Assembly (NCBI GenBank): GCA_036927565.1
Contig: JAYESD010000002.1
Location: forward strand, 144,033,167 to 144,097,166
Direction of reading: 5' to 3'
Source of the DNA: Tuctoria greenei
Lineage: Eukaryota > Streptophyta > Magnoliopsida > Poales > Poaceae
DNA: 64,000 nucleotides
This document shows positions 1 through 10,995 of the stretch, one piece after another. A program made the translations under genes and the position numbers. The notes beneath the pieces were generated by a model. It saw nothing but the letters and a program-made list of their open reading frames with translations. It searched no databases and was not told the origin of the DNA. Positions within the stretch are counted from its first letter, which is position 1. Every line of letters begins with the position of its first letter.

Positions 1-1126
1 GAACGTGCTTGCTAATCTTTCGAACTAGCTCACCCAAGGACACAAAGTTGTTTGGTAGGCAAGGAACAGAGAGGAATTAAAAGTATTGATCCTAATTCAA
101 GGTAGTTTGTAGTAGATGGTTGTCTCGAGGACGGGCTTACTCCTAGCAATACTAGGACGACTCCTCCCAAGAGCCTATGGCACAGACGAACGTGGAGGAT
201 TACGAAGGACAGATAGGGTTGTCACCACCTACTACCTACCTCTTCAATCCGTAGGTCTACATATCCACTGATGATTTATAACCTAAGCACAACGCTTACA
301 TTCTAAATCACTACTCTAGTTGTTTCGAACACAAAGCTACAACTAGAGCCTCTAATGAATTAAAGCAGTGAACCCACAAGTAACTACTTGTGCAAACTAC
401 TAAGAATAAAAAATTAAACTTGTATTGAATTCACAAAGACTTACTTCATCGAGTAAAACCTTTGTAGGGGTACAAGTGTAGAAGAGGGACTTGACAAGCC
501 CAAGCCTCCTTTTTCCTAGACTCTTCACTACACTCTCCTTCTACTTTGGTAGCCTCTATGACTACTCTAAACCTTTGGAGTGTAGCACTATTCTCAACTT
601 TTGGTGTGTGTGAGAAGTGAGGTGAGGGGGTCTATTTATAGGTGGAGAAGGGTCGGTTCCCGCCTCAATTAATGCAAGAATCAGTCACCATTGTTTCCAG
701 GGAGCCGGGAGGAGCCAACACGTGTCATTTGACCGGGTTTAGCGCCAGGAAGGGGTCGGTCGAACCCCTGGTTCGTCCGACCTGATCAAGCCTCCCCTCG
801 GGGAGTGCTTCCTCCAGGTGGCTTCCAGGTGGGCCCCCTTGATGTATATGGGTGCAACACCATTGGATCGCCTCGTATTCTTCTATTTGTGGGTCATTTG
901 ATCCATGTGTTGCCACGTGTCATCGCCTGATTTGTGTAAATCCATTTTCATGGATTCATCCCTGCATGTTTTAGTATTTTGGGTAATAATTCACCTGCAT
1001 ACAAATAGACACCAACACTTGTTGGATTGGGTTAGTGTATAGTCCTACCACTATGTTTTGTGTTTCTTTTATGCACATTATGAGGTGAATTGACGATCAA
1101 AATATAGTACTTAAGGACCGTCAACA
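1..1126 (-). repeat. 3' LTR of Athila A (start outside window)
   Basis: This matches the two intact LTRs of element B (24764-25990 and 47983-49194) along its whole length. It ends in ccgtcaaca, the terminal CA of the TGTTG...CAACA LTR. A minus-strand TATA-like box (plus strand tctatttatag) lies at 631-641. The shared block with the word 'actcctagcaatactaggacgac' (shortened here) recurs in five places in the window and is a quick marker for this LTR group. Confidence 0.88.
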
Positions 1127-1142
1127 AACTCCCCCACACTTA
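1127..1142 (-). other. Polypurine tract of Athila A
   Basis: On the minus strand this reads TAAGTGTGGGGGAGTT directly before the 3' LTR, the usual position for second-strand priming. The same tract is present at 25991-26006 in element B. Confidence 0.8.
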
Positions 1143-2707
1143 GTCCTTTGCTTGTCCTCAAGTGAAGGCAAGAAGAACTAGAGTGTTGTCATGATATTGC
1201 TATAAGATAGAAAATAAGGATACTAGATATTTCTACTTATACCTGAATTCATGGATCCCATTCGTGTATGTGTCTACCACATCAATCTTGGGTGTTTGAA
1301 AAGTGGAACGGCTAGAATGAAGTTCCCTTGGATCATTCTCTGCTGAAATGATTTGGCAATTGCTATATTTGAAAGTCATAAGAACATTTGCCCTTGCCTT
1401 CTCGATCGGAATCTCTCAAAGTGTTTGAGTCCTCACCATGGCATGTTTTGCCAATTCTTGTCCCTATACTAAAAGTGACTATATCTGGAGCTTGGTAGGG
1501 ATGAATGTGGCACACATTCGCAATTCATATGTTATGAAGTCAAAAACTTGATCCTATGAGAGACTTATGCAATGAATAATGTGAAGGGAAAATTCTTGTG
1601 CACATGAATGAAATGGAGGCGTGAGGTGATAACTCCCATGAATTTGCTCTCTTTTAAGGATGAAACATGGCTACTTTTTTTTAGCACTCTTACTCTTTTT
1701 TCAAGAGTAGATGCGTTTTCTTTATCTTGTAGACATGTCTTCTACTCTTTTTAATTTTTATAGAGGCTTTCAATTCTATGGTATGGAGTTTCTTTTTGGG
1801 GATGGGTAATCGATTGATGCAAACTCTCAATGTGAGAAATTTTGCATGAGTGGAGTGCACAAGAGTTTTCAATTCAAAAAGTTCCTGCATGTCACTCATT
1901 TGGGTCACGGGTTTGACAAAGTTCAATGAAAAGCAAAGTGGCATATGCTTGTGGTTTTCAATGAATGTATCATATGGCCTTGGTGGGTATATAAATTTGC
2001 AATGAGAGCTTTAGGCAAAGTTCAAGACTTCAAATAGTTACAAATGTCAAAATCAATTTCAAGCAAAAGGATAATTTCTAAAGAACTCATTTACCATATC
2101 ACACTAGTCAAATACCTAGATGATGTGTTTTTCCTATTGAATTATGGGAATCATAAACAAGGTAATGAATTGAAATATAAAGTATTCAAATTTTTAGCTT
2201 AAGCAAATTCTTGGCTACCAAATTTTATTTCAATTTGTTGAGTTGATTAATTTTAGATATGCAATGAAAAATATGAAATCAACTCAAACAGCAGGGTAGC
2301 ACATAAAAGTGGGGATAGGAAATCCAAACCAATTTTCTGGAGCAAAACGGAGTTGTACGGTGCAGAAAACAAGTCGGCCGACCTCCTTCTGGCTCTTCTA
2401 TGGCTCTGTTTCGCCAGGCCGTTTTGCTCATACGGTCGCAACATGCTTTGATATGTAACGTTAATTTTTCACGTCGGGATTTCGTGAATTGGAGACATGT
2501 TTCCCCTACACTTGTTTCCTGAATTCTTTATTCAACAAAATAAACTAAAGGGGGAACATTACCGGTGTTAGATGAACCTGTAAGTTCACTTTAATGAAAT
2601 CAAAATATGGGGATGCTTACATTATTTAACCTAGCTTTAGAAAACAAATGTTTTTAAAAAATTCAAATCCTAAGTAGTAAGCATCCTATGCTGTCGGGAC
2701 ATCCAAA
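1143..2707 (-). other. Athila A 3' non-coding region
   Basis: AT-rich sequence between the extra ORF and the 3' LTR, homologous to 26007-27470 of element B. Short ORFs here are not shared in frame with B and look accidental. No gene was recognised. Confidence 0.6.
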
Positions 2708-3538
2708 CTATTGTGCGTTGTAGATGTCGGGCTCCCCGACGGCATTGCACAAGCGCCGAAGTTTGGCGCTCATGCCACGACGAATGCCGTCAATCTCCTC
2801 CTTGAGGGCCATGATGTCGTCCTTCAGTTCCGCCCTCTCGATGCGCCCTTCAGCCACCAAGTCAGTCAACTTCTTGTTCTCCAAGTAGAGAGAAGTGAAC
2901 TCCTTGGTCAGTTGTGCCACTTTAGGGGCACGAGTAGAGTCCTCATCACCGCCCTTGAACTGCTCGGGTGGCCCATTGATGGTAGGTGGTGGGATATGTC
3001 GCCTAATCTTGGAGGGCGACGAGCCCATTGACTTTTTCATTGCCAGATTATCCAGGCACTTGAATAGGCCCTTAGAGTAGCCTCCTTCGGGTTTGCGCAC
3101 TCCGCGGATAAGAAAGCGATCTCCCATGCGTTCCAACGAGGTACAGGTGGGAATATTGTAGTGGTGGCTCACTACATCGCCCTTCTTAGTCTTCATTGTG
3201 TACATGAACTCCTCGTCGGGCAGCAACGATGGGAGAGACTCGTCTTTTCCGTGGAAAAGATGTGTCTTGACTGGGTTCAGTCCAGCCAAAGTCGGACGGC
3301 ATGGCGTCGTCGACTTCATCGGCGTTTTCTGAGGGGAGAGCGACCGGACAGCACTACGAGGTGTAGGGCTGCACCCGCGCGGAGTCGTCGCAAGCGGGAT
3401 CACGGCAAGGGGCTTGACATCGATCGCCATGACGGACTCCAAGGCGAGGGAAGTTTTGTCGTTAGCCGGCGTAATGTCCCCGCTCAGGTTGAAGGTCTAG
3501 CTGGAGGAGGCGTGAGGCACGATATTCTTGTCGGCCAT
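2708..3538 (-). pseudogene. Extra ORF of Athila A, coiled-coil protein of unknown function
   Basis: Minus-strand reading frame of 276 codons between integrase and the 3' LTR, in the same sense as gag-pol. The best start is the ATG at 3538 (MADKNIVPHASSS). One TAG at codon 14 (3499-3497) breaks it, after which 244 codons from the next ATG (3442) are open. The N-terminal third is rich in Pro, Ser, Thr and basic residues. The middle is mixed (KTKKGDVVSHHYNIPTCTS). The last 80 or so residues form a likely coiled coil (EFTSLYLENKKLTDL, then ELKDDIMALKEEID). No signal peptide or membrane segment was seen, so it does not look like the env-like ORF of classical Athila. I do not recognise the family. 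Element B lacks the whole block, so it is dispensable or was lost there. Confidence 0.55.
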
Positions 3539-3879
3539 GACGAGGACGGGAGGAAGATGATGATTCAATGAGGTGTATAACTTTCCTCTCTATTTCCGTC
3601 CTTTAAGTAGGCGGGGAACGACGCGTTTCACCGAGGATTTTGTGGAGGATATCGAGGAGGATCAACACAAGAAAACAGAACGTGAACGGCGCGAATGGAG
3701 AGTCAGCCGACCCTAGGGTTCGGTCGACCCCCTTCTGGTTCCGTACGGGCCACACTTTCTTGGGTCGATTAAATGGCCCTCATAGATGAAGAATTGGATA
3801 GGCCCATTAGTTGGATGTTGAGAATTTAAACAAAATTGAAAGAAATGGCATAGAAATCGATTAGATTTACCACGTCAAT
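3539..3879 (-). other. Spacer between integrase and extra ORF in Athila A
   Basis: Non-coding on both strands as far as I can see. From about 3605 it aligns with 27495-27713 of element B. This locates the right edge of the block that B lacks. Confidence 0.55.
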
Positions 3880-6771
3880 TTATTTTTCCGTGTCCTTTTG
3901 GGAATCAAGAAATAATTTGAGTCGGTGCCCATTCACTTTGAATAGTTGACCATCATCGCCTTGGAGTGTGATTGCTCCATGGGATGAAGTCTCTACTACA
4001 GTGAAGAGTCCTTCCCATTTACTTCTAAGCATCCCATGTCCAAAGAGTTTAACCCTAGAGTTAAAGAGTAAAACTTTATCTCCAAGTTTGAACTCTTTCT
4101 GCGTAATCCTCTTATCATGCAATCTTTTGGTTCCCTCTTTATAAATTTTGGCACTGTGGTACGCCTTATCTCTCCATTCCTCCAACTGAGAGATTTGCTT
4201 CAATTGGTTATTTCCAGTTTCGTTAAGATTCATGTTCCACTGCATGATGGCTCAATACGCTCTATGTTCCAATTCTATGGGAAGATGGCAAGTCTTCCCA
4301 TAGACAAGTTGGAAAGGAGACATGCCGATAGGTGTCTTGTAGGCAGTACGATATGCCCACAATGCGTCGGGTAGCTTTTGCTTCCATCCCGTTCCCATTT
4401 CGAAGACAGTCTTTTGCAGAATATTCTTAATTTGCTTATTAGATGTTTCTGCTTGACCACTTGTCTATGGGTGGTATGGGGTAGCAATGTTATGCTGGAC
4501 TCCAAGTTTCCTTAAAAAGTTTCGGAAGGTCTTATCTATGAAATGTGACCCTCCATCACTTATGACCATACGGGGAGTTCCAAAGCGTGGGAAAATGATC
4601 TCATGGAACATTTTTGTTGCTTGCTCGGAATTAGCATTTTTACATGGCAATGCTTCTACCCATTTTGACACATAATCAATGGCAACCAGAATATACTCGC
4701 AATCATAAGACCTAGGAAAAGGTCCCATGAAATCCATACCCCATACATCAAATAATTCCACTTGGAGATTGTATGTTAGGGGCATCGCATCGCGAGCATA
4801 GATTCCTCCATGCTTCTGGCATTTCCAACATCTACGAATGAATTCCTTGGTAACTTCATACATTGAAGGCCAATAGAATCCACTCTGCCAAATCTTTGCC
4901 TGAGTACGATAAACATCGTAATGACCACCATAGGGGCAAGCATGGCATTTCTCTATAATTTTGGTTCCTTCGATTGATGGGACACACCTTCTAAGAAGGC
5001 CATCAGCACATACTCGATAGAGGTAAGGGTCACCCCAAAGGTGTCTACGACTCTCATAAATGAGTTTCTTTTTGTTCTCCCCTGGTGGTACGTATCTCAT
5101 GACCATAAAGTTCACGATATCCGCATACCATGGGTGAGAGTTTGTCACCTTGAGGAGCATATCATCTCGTAGGAAGTCATTGATAGTTATGTCCATGGTT
5201 TGTGTGACTTCCATATGTGAAAGATGATCTGCTATTGAATTATATACTCCTTTCTTATCTCTTATTTCCATAACAAATTCTTGGAGTAGAAGAATCCATC
5301 GAATTAGCCTGGGTTTAGCATCCTTTTTGGTAAGCAGATATTTCAAAGCAACATGGTCTATGTAGACTATGACCTTTGCTCCAACCAAATAGGATCTAAA
5401 CTTGTCGATAGCGAAAACTACTGCTAGGAGACCTTTCTCGGTTGTGGCATAATTGAGTTGGGCTCCTGTCAGAGTTTTGCTAGTGTAGGCTATTGCGTGA
5501 TGCTTTTTATCCATGGTTTGGCCTAAGACCGCACTAATAGCAATGTCACTGGCATCACACATGATTTTGAATGGCAGCGTCCAATCAGGTGGTTAGATAA
5601 TTGGAGCTGAGATGAGTGCCTTTTTGAGTATATGAAATGATTTAAGGTATTCATCATCGAAATAAAAGGGAGCTTCTTTGGCTAATAGGTTGGTGAGGGG
5701 TCTAGCGATTTTGGAGAAATCCTTGATAAATTGTCGGTAGAACCCCGCATGACCCAAAAAACTGCGGATTCCCTTAACATTGATAGGATGTGGAAGTTTT
5801 TCAATAACTTCAATTTTATCTTTGTCCACCTCTATCCCTCTCTCGGACACCAAGTGTCCAAGAACGATGCCTTCCCGGACCATGAAATGACACTTTTCCC
5901 AATTAAGCACAAGGTCCTTCTCCTGGCATCTTTGTAAGACCCTGTCTAAATTTTCTAGACAATGATCAAAAGTTTTTCCATAGACGGAGAAATCGTCCAT
6001 GAAAACTTCCATCATATCCTCGATCATGTCTGAAAATATAGACATCATGCATCTCTGGAAAGAGGCAGGAGTGTTACACAGTCCAAAGGACATACGCCGG
6101 TAGGCATAGGTCCCGTAAGGACATGTGAACGTGGTATGACTTTAATCATCAGGATGGATAGGAATTTGATGATATCCCAAATACCCATCAAGGAAATAGA
6201 AGTAAGAGTGTTTTGCCAATCACTCTAACATCTCATCGATGAAGGGCAATGGAAAATGGTCTTTCCTTGTTGCCTTGTTAAGTTTTCGGTAGTCAATTCA
6301 CATCCTCCATCCCGTGACGGTCCATTGAGGAATTAATTCATTCCTCTCGTTTTGAACGACCGTCATACCTCCCTTGTTAGGCACAACTTGAACTGGACTT
6401 ACCCATTCACTATGAGGAATAGGGTAAATAATCCCGGCATGCAGAAGTTTCAAGACTTCTTTCTTGACAACTTCCCGCATCACAATATTCAATCGCCTTT
6501 GAGGTTACCTTGAGGGGACACTCTCAGGGTCAATAGGAATACGATGGGTGCATAATGCTGGACTAATTCCCTTGAGATCCTAAAGTGAATATCCAAAAAT
6601 AGCTCTATGCCTTTCTAACATGGCTATGAGTTTGAGCTTTTCATTATCTGAAAGCTTGTCACTTATGATGACAGGGGCTTCCAAATCGCCATTTAGAAAA
6701 GCATAACGTAGGCTTGGAGGTAGAATCTTGAGCTCAACATGAGGTTTTGGGGAGGGCTCTTCTTTTGGCAA
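3880..6771 (-). pseudogene. pol: Athila A pol: reverse transcriptase, RNase H, integrase
   Basis: One minus-strand frame interrupted by nonsense codons. The RT part (about 6771-5590) contains SEWVSPVQVVPNKGGMTVV and the catalytic FMDD (in MMEVFMDDFSVYG). RNase H follows with the MCDASD motif near 5560. The integrase has an HHCC zinc finger (HACPYGGHYDVY ... CWKCQKHGG, about 4960-4800) and the D,D,E core (VWGMDFMGPF; VISDGGSHF; GQAETSNK). The C-terminal region after about 4245 includes the GHGMLRSKWEGLFTVVE segment. Stops seen include TAA at about 5595 (glutamine in the B copy) and TAG at 4465-4467 between the second D and the E. The RT N-terminal region around 6093-6298 and 6490-6580 is also broken. 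The protein cannot be made as one piece. Confidence 0.85.
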
Positions 6772-6772
6772 T

Positions 6773-8136
6773 TCAATTTATCTCCTTAAATTCATCCTTA
6801 TCTTGGACGAAGTCTTCTTCTCCTTTAATTTCAGGGGGTTCTAAAAATTGAAGAGTCCTAACCTCCTCCATTGTCTCATCTTGGATGGGAGATTCTGCAG
6901 ATGTGTCCTTTGAACAAAGAATAGGCATGGAGAAATTTCTCCCTCCAAGATTGATATTGAGGCTTCCTTCCAAAGGATCTTCCATGAGAAATTTCTCTAT
7001 GGGAATCCCTATCATGATGTCGAAATCATGGATTTCGAACACGTGAAAATCTAGGAGAGCCTCAAAATCTTTGTGTCTAACAGACACTTGTTGCAGAACC
7101 CCACATCCTTCAAGAATGGTTCCAAATGAATCTAGGAAGGATTTGCATGTTGGTGCCAATGGCACATCGCCAGGAATGGCGAGAGAATAAGAATCAGAAA
7201 TGAGATTTGCTCCAACAGTAGGGTTGTATAGGATTCTCATTGGTGTCCCTCTAATAGAACACAAAATAGTAGCCAAAGGTGAGGTCATCCAAAGAATTTT
7301 GGGTGAATTCTCGACTTCAGCTGTCCACTCTCTGCTTAGGATAGAGGTCAACTCCTTGGCCATCTGACGGACGAACACCCCGTCAGGTGTTTCAGGTGGA
7401 GTTGGTGGCAATGAAGGTTTCCTATAGCAATAATACTTCATGGTATTTCCATAATCTTTAAAAAGCTCTTCCTCGAAGTAAAATGGAAACTACGAGGGTT
7501 GAATTTCTTCTACCTTCGTAGTCTCAGGTTCGGGAGAGGATTCCTCTGGCAAGGCTTGGGGTAAATAAGATATGGGTTCATCCTTGTCCAACACTGTGTC
7601 TTCCATTCTTGACACGACTTCCTATTGGGGAGGCTCATTAAGACCCATCATGAAGGAAGAATTTTCTAGAATTCGGTCCAGAAGATCCTTGCCTTCTTCC
7701 AGAGTCTCATGGAGGAAAGATCCTCCAGCCGTAATGTCAAGATATAGGGCAGACTCTTTGTTTAATGCCATGAATAAATGTTGCAAAAGCATTGGATCAG
7801 GGATTAACAAATCTAGGCCAGAATTTTTCAAAAGAGAAAATCTGTCCCAAGCTGCACCTATGGATTCCTTCTCCATATGCTGGAAGCATAGTACTTCCTT
7901 TCGTAAGGAAACAATTCGGGCAATGGGAAAGAAAACAAGACAAAATTTGTCTCGTAATTCACTCCAATCACTGTTTGTCTTCCCAACGTAGTGGCTGTAC
8001 CATTGTTTGGCTTTTTCCTTGAGGGAAAAAGGAAACAACTTCCATTTGAGAGTTTCCTGTGTCATACATTTGATTAGAAGGCATGAACACAGTTGTTCGA
8101 ACTCTCGTAGATGGTGGTAAGGATTTTCACAATCCG
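6773..8136 (-). pseudogene. gag: Athila A gag and protease region, N-terminus deleted
   Basis: Two open stretches in one frame: 8065-7622 (gag: TQETLKWKLFPFSLKEKAKQWY, retrotransposon gag family) and 7441-6773 (protease-like region). A frameshift near 6772 separates this from the RT frame. The first roughly 70 residues of gag present in element B are missing, because the sequence jumps into LTR at about 8137. In the protease region the segment ILYNPTVGANLIS stands where a D-S/T-G active site would be expected, and no Asp is visible there. Element B has the same Asn, so the change predates both copies or the active site lies elsewhere. Confidence 0.75.
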
Positions 8137-9032
8137 TTGCCTACCTCTTCAATCCGTGGGTCTACGAGATATCCTCTGATGATTTATAACCTAAGAACCA
8201 CGCTTACGTTCTAAATCACTACTCTAATTGTTTCGAACACAAAGCTACAACTAGAGCCTCTAATGAATTAAAGCAGTGAACCCACAAGTAACTACTCGTG
8301 CAAACTACTAAGAATAAAAGATCAAACTTGTACTAAATTCACAAAGGCTTACTTGATTGAGTAAAACCTTTGTAGGGGTACAAGTGTAGAAGAGGGACTT
8401 GACAAGCCCAAGCCTCCTTTTCCTAGACTCTTCACTACACTCTCCTTCTAATTTGGTAGCCTCTAGGACTACTCTAAACCTTTGGAGTGTAGCACTATTC
8501 TCAACTTTTGGTGTGTGTGAGAAGTGAGGTGAGGGGGTCTATTTATAGGTGGAGAAGGGTCGGTTCCCGCCTCAATTAACGCACGAATCGGTCACCATTG
8601 ACTCCAGGGAGTCGGGAGGAGCCAACACGTGTCATTTGACTGGGTTTGGCGCCAGGAAGGGGTCGGCCGAACCCCTGGTTCGGCCGACCTGGTCAAGCCT
8701 CCCCTCGGGGAGTGCTTCCTCCAAGTGGCTTCCAGGTGGGCCCCCTTGATGTATATGGGTGCAACACCGTTGGATCTCCTCGTATTCTTCTGTTTGTGGG
8801 CCATTTGATCCATGTGTTGCCACGTGTCATTGCCTGATTCGTTGAAATCCATTTTCATGGATTCATCCCTGCATGTTTTTGTATTTGGGTAATAATTCAC
8901 CTGCATACAAATAGACACCAACACTTGTGGAATTGGGTTAGTGTATAGCCCTACCACTATGTTTTGTGTTTCTTTTATGCACATTATGAGCTGAATTGAT
9001 AGTCAAAATATGGTACTTAAGGACCGTCAATA
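8137..9032 (-). repeat. 5' LTR fragment of Athila A
   Basis: Aligns with about 230-1126 and with 25095-25990. The first third of the LTR and the primer-binding site are missing. A minus-strand TATA-like box sits at 8538-8548. The terminus reads gtcaata instead of gtcaaca. Several percent mismatches against the left LTR indicate an older insertion than B. Confidence 0.82.
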
Positions 9033-10127
9033 GGGGGCTGGGACCTAGACTCGCCTTTAGGTAGTTCCGAACCCTGCCAGAGGGCTTTGACTCCTGAAAT
9101 GTTGGTGGTTCTGGTCTTTCCGCGACCAAGACTATACTGACAACCTCCATAGTTGCCAAAATGTAAAGATAAAGAGGCTCGCCAGGGTTAGGAGCTACCA
9201 AGATTGGTAGCGTGGTGAGAAGCTGCTTGAGCTCTTGGAATGCTTTTTCTACTTCTTCGGACCAATGGAATGGCCCGATCTTCCACAATAACTTGAAGAA
9301 GGGAAGTGCCGCTCCGCCATTCATGAGATGAACCAACTAAGCGCAGCTAGACATCCAGTTAGCTTCAGGACATCCTTGATGCGGGCTGGGAGCCGCATGT
9401 CTTCAATATCCTTATTCTTCGTCGGGTTTGCCTCAATTCCTCGTTAAGTCACCAAGAATCCAAGGAGCTTCCCGGAGCTAACCCTGAAAACACATTTGTT
9501 CAGGTTCAGCTTTGTGCGCGTCACGTGCAACTTGTCGAAGATGGCTTGCAGGTTTTCAAGGAGTGATTCCTTGTTCTTGACCTTCAAGATGATGTCATCA
9601 ATGTATACCTCCACCAAGTCCCTAATGAGATCTGCAAATGTATTGTGCATGGCTCCCACAAAAGTTGAAGCAACATTTTTGAGACCAAACGACATGGCAG
9701 TATATCAATACAATCCATCTACTGTTATGAAGGTAGTATGCTCTTCATCTTCCCTAAACATTTAGATCTGATGGTAACCAGAATATGCATCTAGGAAACA
9801 CAATAAATCACACCCAGAAGTGGAGTCCACTATCTGGTCTATCCTAGGTAGTGGAAATGGATCTTTTGGACATGCCTTATTCAATGTGGTGTAGTCGATA
9901 CACATCCGATGCTTACCGTCAGCCTTGGGCACAACGAATCAGTTTGCCAGCCATCGTGGATGATGAACCTTCTGGATGAAACCACCTTTGTGCAACTTCT
10001 TGATTTCTCGTCAGATGAAGTTCTACCACTCTACTGATTGCTTCCAAGGCTTCTGTTGTACTGGTCATGCGTCGGGGTAAATCTTCAGGCTATGCTCAAT
10101 CACCTCCCTAGGGATCCGGCTGAAGTG
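9033..10127 (-). pseudogene. Tat-lineage RT/RNase H fragment (element F)
   Basis: Minus-strand reverse transcriptase with KACPKDPFPLPRIDQIVDS, LLCFLDAYSGYHQI, MSFGLKNVASTF and the catalytic YIDD (VEVYIDDIILK, near 9610). The start of the connecting RNase H domain follows (FQELKQLLTTLPILVAPNPG, near 9200). It is collinear with 49200-50345 of element C but clearly diverged from it, so it is a separate Tat copy. Stops occur at several former Gln and Trp codons. It is cut on the left by Athila A and on the right by a Tat LTR beginning at 10128. Confidence 0.8.
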
Positions 10128-10995
10128 TTAGAGCGACACTTCCCTCGAATCTGCTAAGGAGAAACCCGCGGCGGTTCTTTGTTCGGTAGGGCTTAGTCCT
10201 CAATCAAGTGTACAATCGAATGGAGTTAGAGACAGTGGTTTTTATGTGGTTCGGGCCGCAAGGAGCATAACACCCTACTTCCCGGTGGATTGTATTGTTG
10301 GTGAGTGTGTATGCGTGTGTGTGTGCATCGGGTATTCTGAGCCTGATCCTTTGTATCGATGGCAGTGCGTACCTTTTATAACCAAGACTGAACGTCTTAC
10401 AAGTGGGGTCTCATGGCCCGACAGGTGGTCCCAGGGCGATCTTATCCTAAAGATCTAAGGCTTCTCGCATAAGCTTCCTCTGAGGGTGGCAGTGGAGACT
10501 CGCTGTCTTGCCACCTCCCTTGCCAGTAGCCAAGGCGCTGTGGCTGATGATGGCAAAAGGTATCCCGTCAGCCTGTCTTGTTGCAGCAAGCTACCCATTT
10601 GGCTGAGTGGGATAGGCCTGCAACGCCTTCACTGTGATGCGATTGGTCATAGCAGCCTCTGACCGTCGGCGTGCCCCGCGTCGTGCGCCAGAGGTGGTTG
10701 CGGGTCTTCAATGCTTGACTGGAGCGGAGCGCACCATCTTTTAACTTCCGCACCTTACCGTCTGGGGCGAGCTGCAGGACACGTGGCAGCGTCGGGCAGG
10801 TTCTCGGTGGGGAGGCTAGCCCCGGTCCTTCGTGATGCGTAGCAGCTCTGGGGCTCCCCAGGGTATGTGGCAGCTCCGTGCTTTGGAGGGAGGGTGCTTG
10901 GTCTGACGCTCCAAGCTACGTGGAAGCTCTGGAGCTCCCTGCCAAGGTTGGGCGAGGTCCCGTCCCAATACGTGGCGCTTTGGGAGGCCGTCTCT
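10128..10995 (-). repeat. Tat-lineage LTR remnant, left side
   Basis: Begins with tgttagag, a plausible decayed form of the tgtcgg terminus of the Tat LTR at 52835. It shares the marker 'cgggcc..c..gagcataa.accctac' with that LTR, and has a minus-strand TATA box (plus strand ccttttataa, near 10374-10383). Beyond about 10780 it carries several degenerate copies of an acgtggcagct..gg word that also fill 56789-57028. No LTR end is present: it runs directly into accessory ORF sequence near 10995. The right edge is approximate. Confidence 0.6.

Larger units (their letters stand above)
1..9032 (-). mobile_element. Athila-lineage Ty3/gypsy element A, truncated
   Basis: Minus-strand LTR retrotransposon. 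Reading the minus strand, an LTR fragment (8137-9032) is followed by gag, protease region, RT, RNase H, integrase, an extra ORF, a polypurine tract and the 3' LTR (1-1126). The pol sequence with its FMDD reverse transcriptase motif and RIRWILLLQEF-type RNase H/integrase linker is Athila-like. The left LTR starts about 100 bp before the window, judged by alignment with element B. At about 8137 the gag N-terminus, primer site and start of the 5' LTR are deleted and gag joins the middle of the LTR. The right LTR ends gtcaata, where an intact end would read gtcaaca. It abuts Tat pol sequence, so A was probably inserted in Tat element F. Confidence 0.85.

Noticed and set aside
725..1060. Minus-strand ORF conserved in five LTR copies (near 725, 8592, 25550, 48809, 56362) with words like IYIKGAHLEATW
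   Set aside because: It lies upstream of the LTR TATA box, the frame is not kept in length or start, and its repetition is explained by LTR homology.
10300..10325. gtgtgtatgcgtgtgtgtgtgc run as a microsatellite
   Set aside because: Short and impure; it is part of the Tat LTR.
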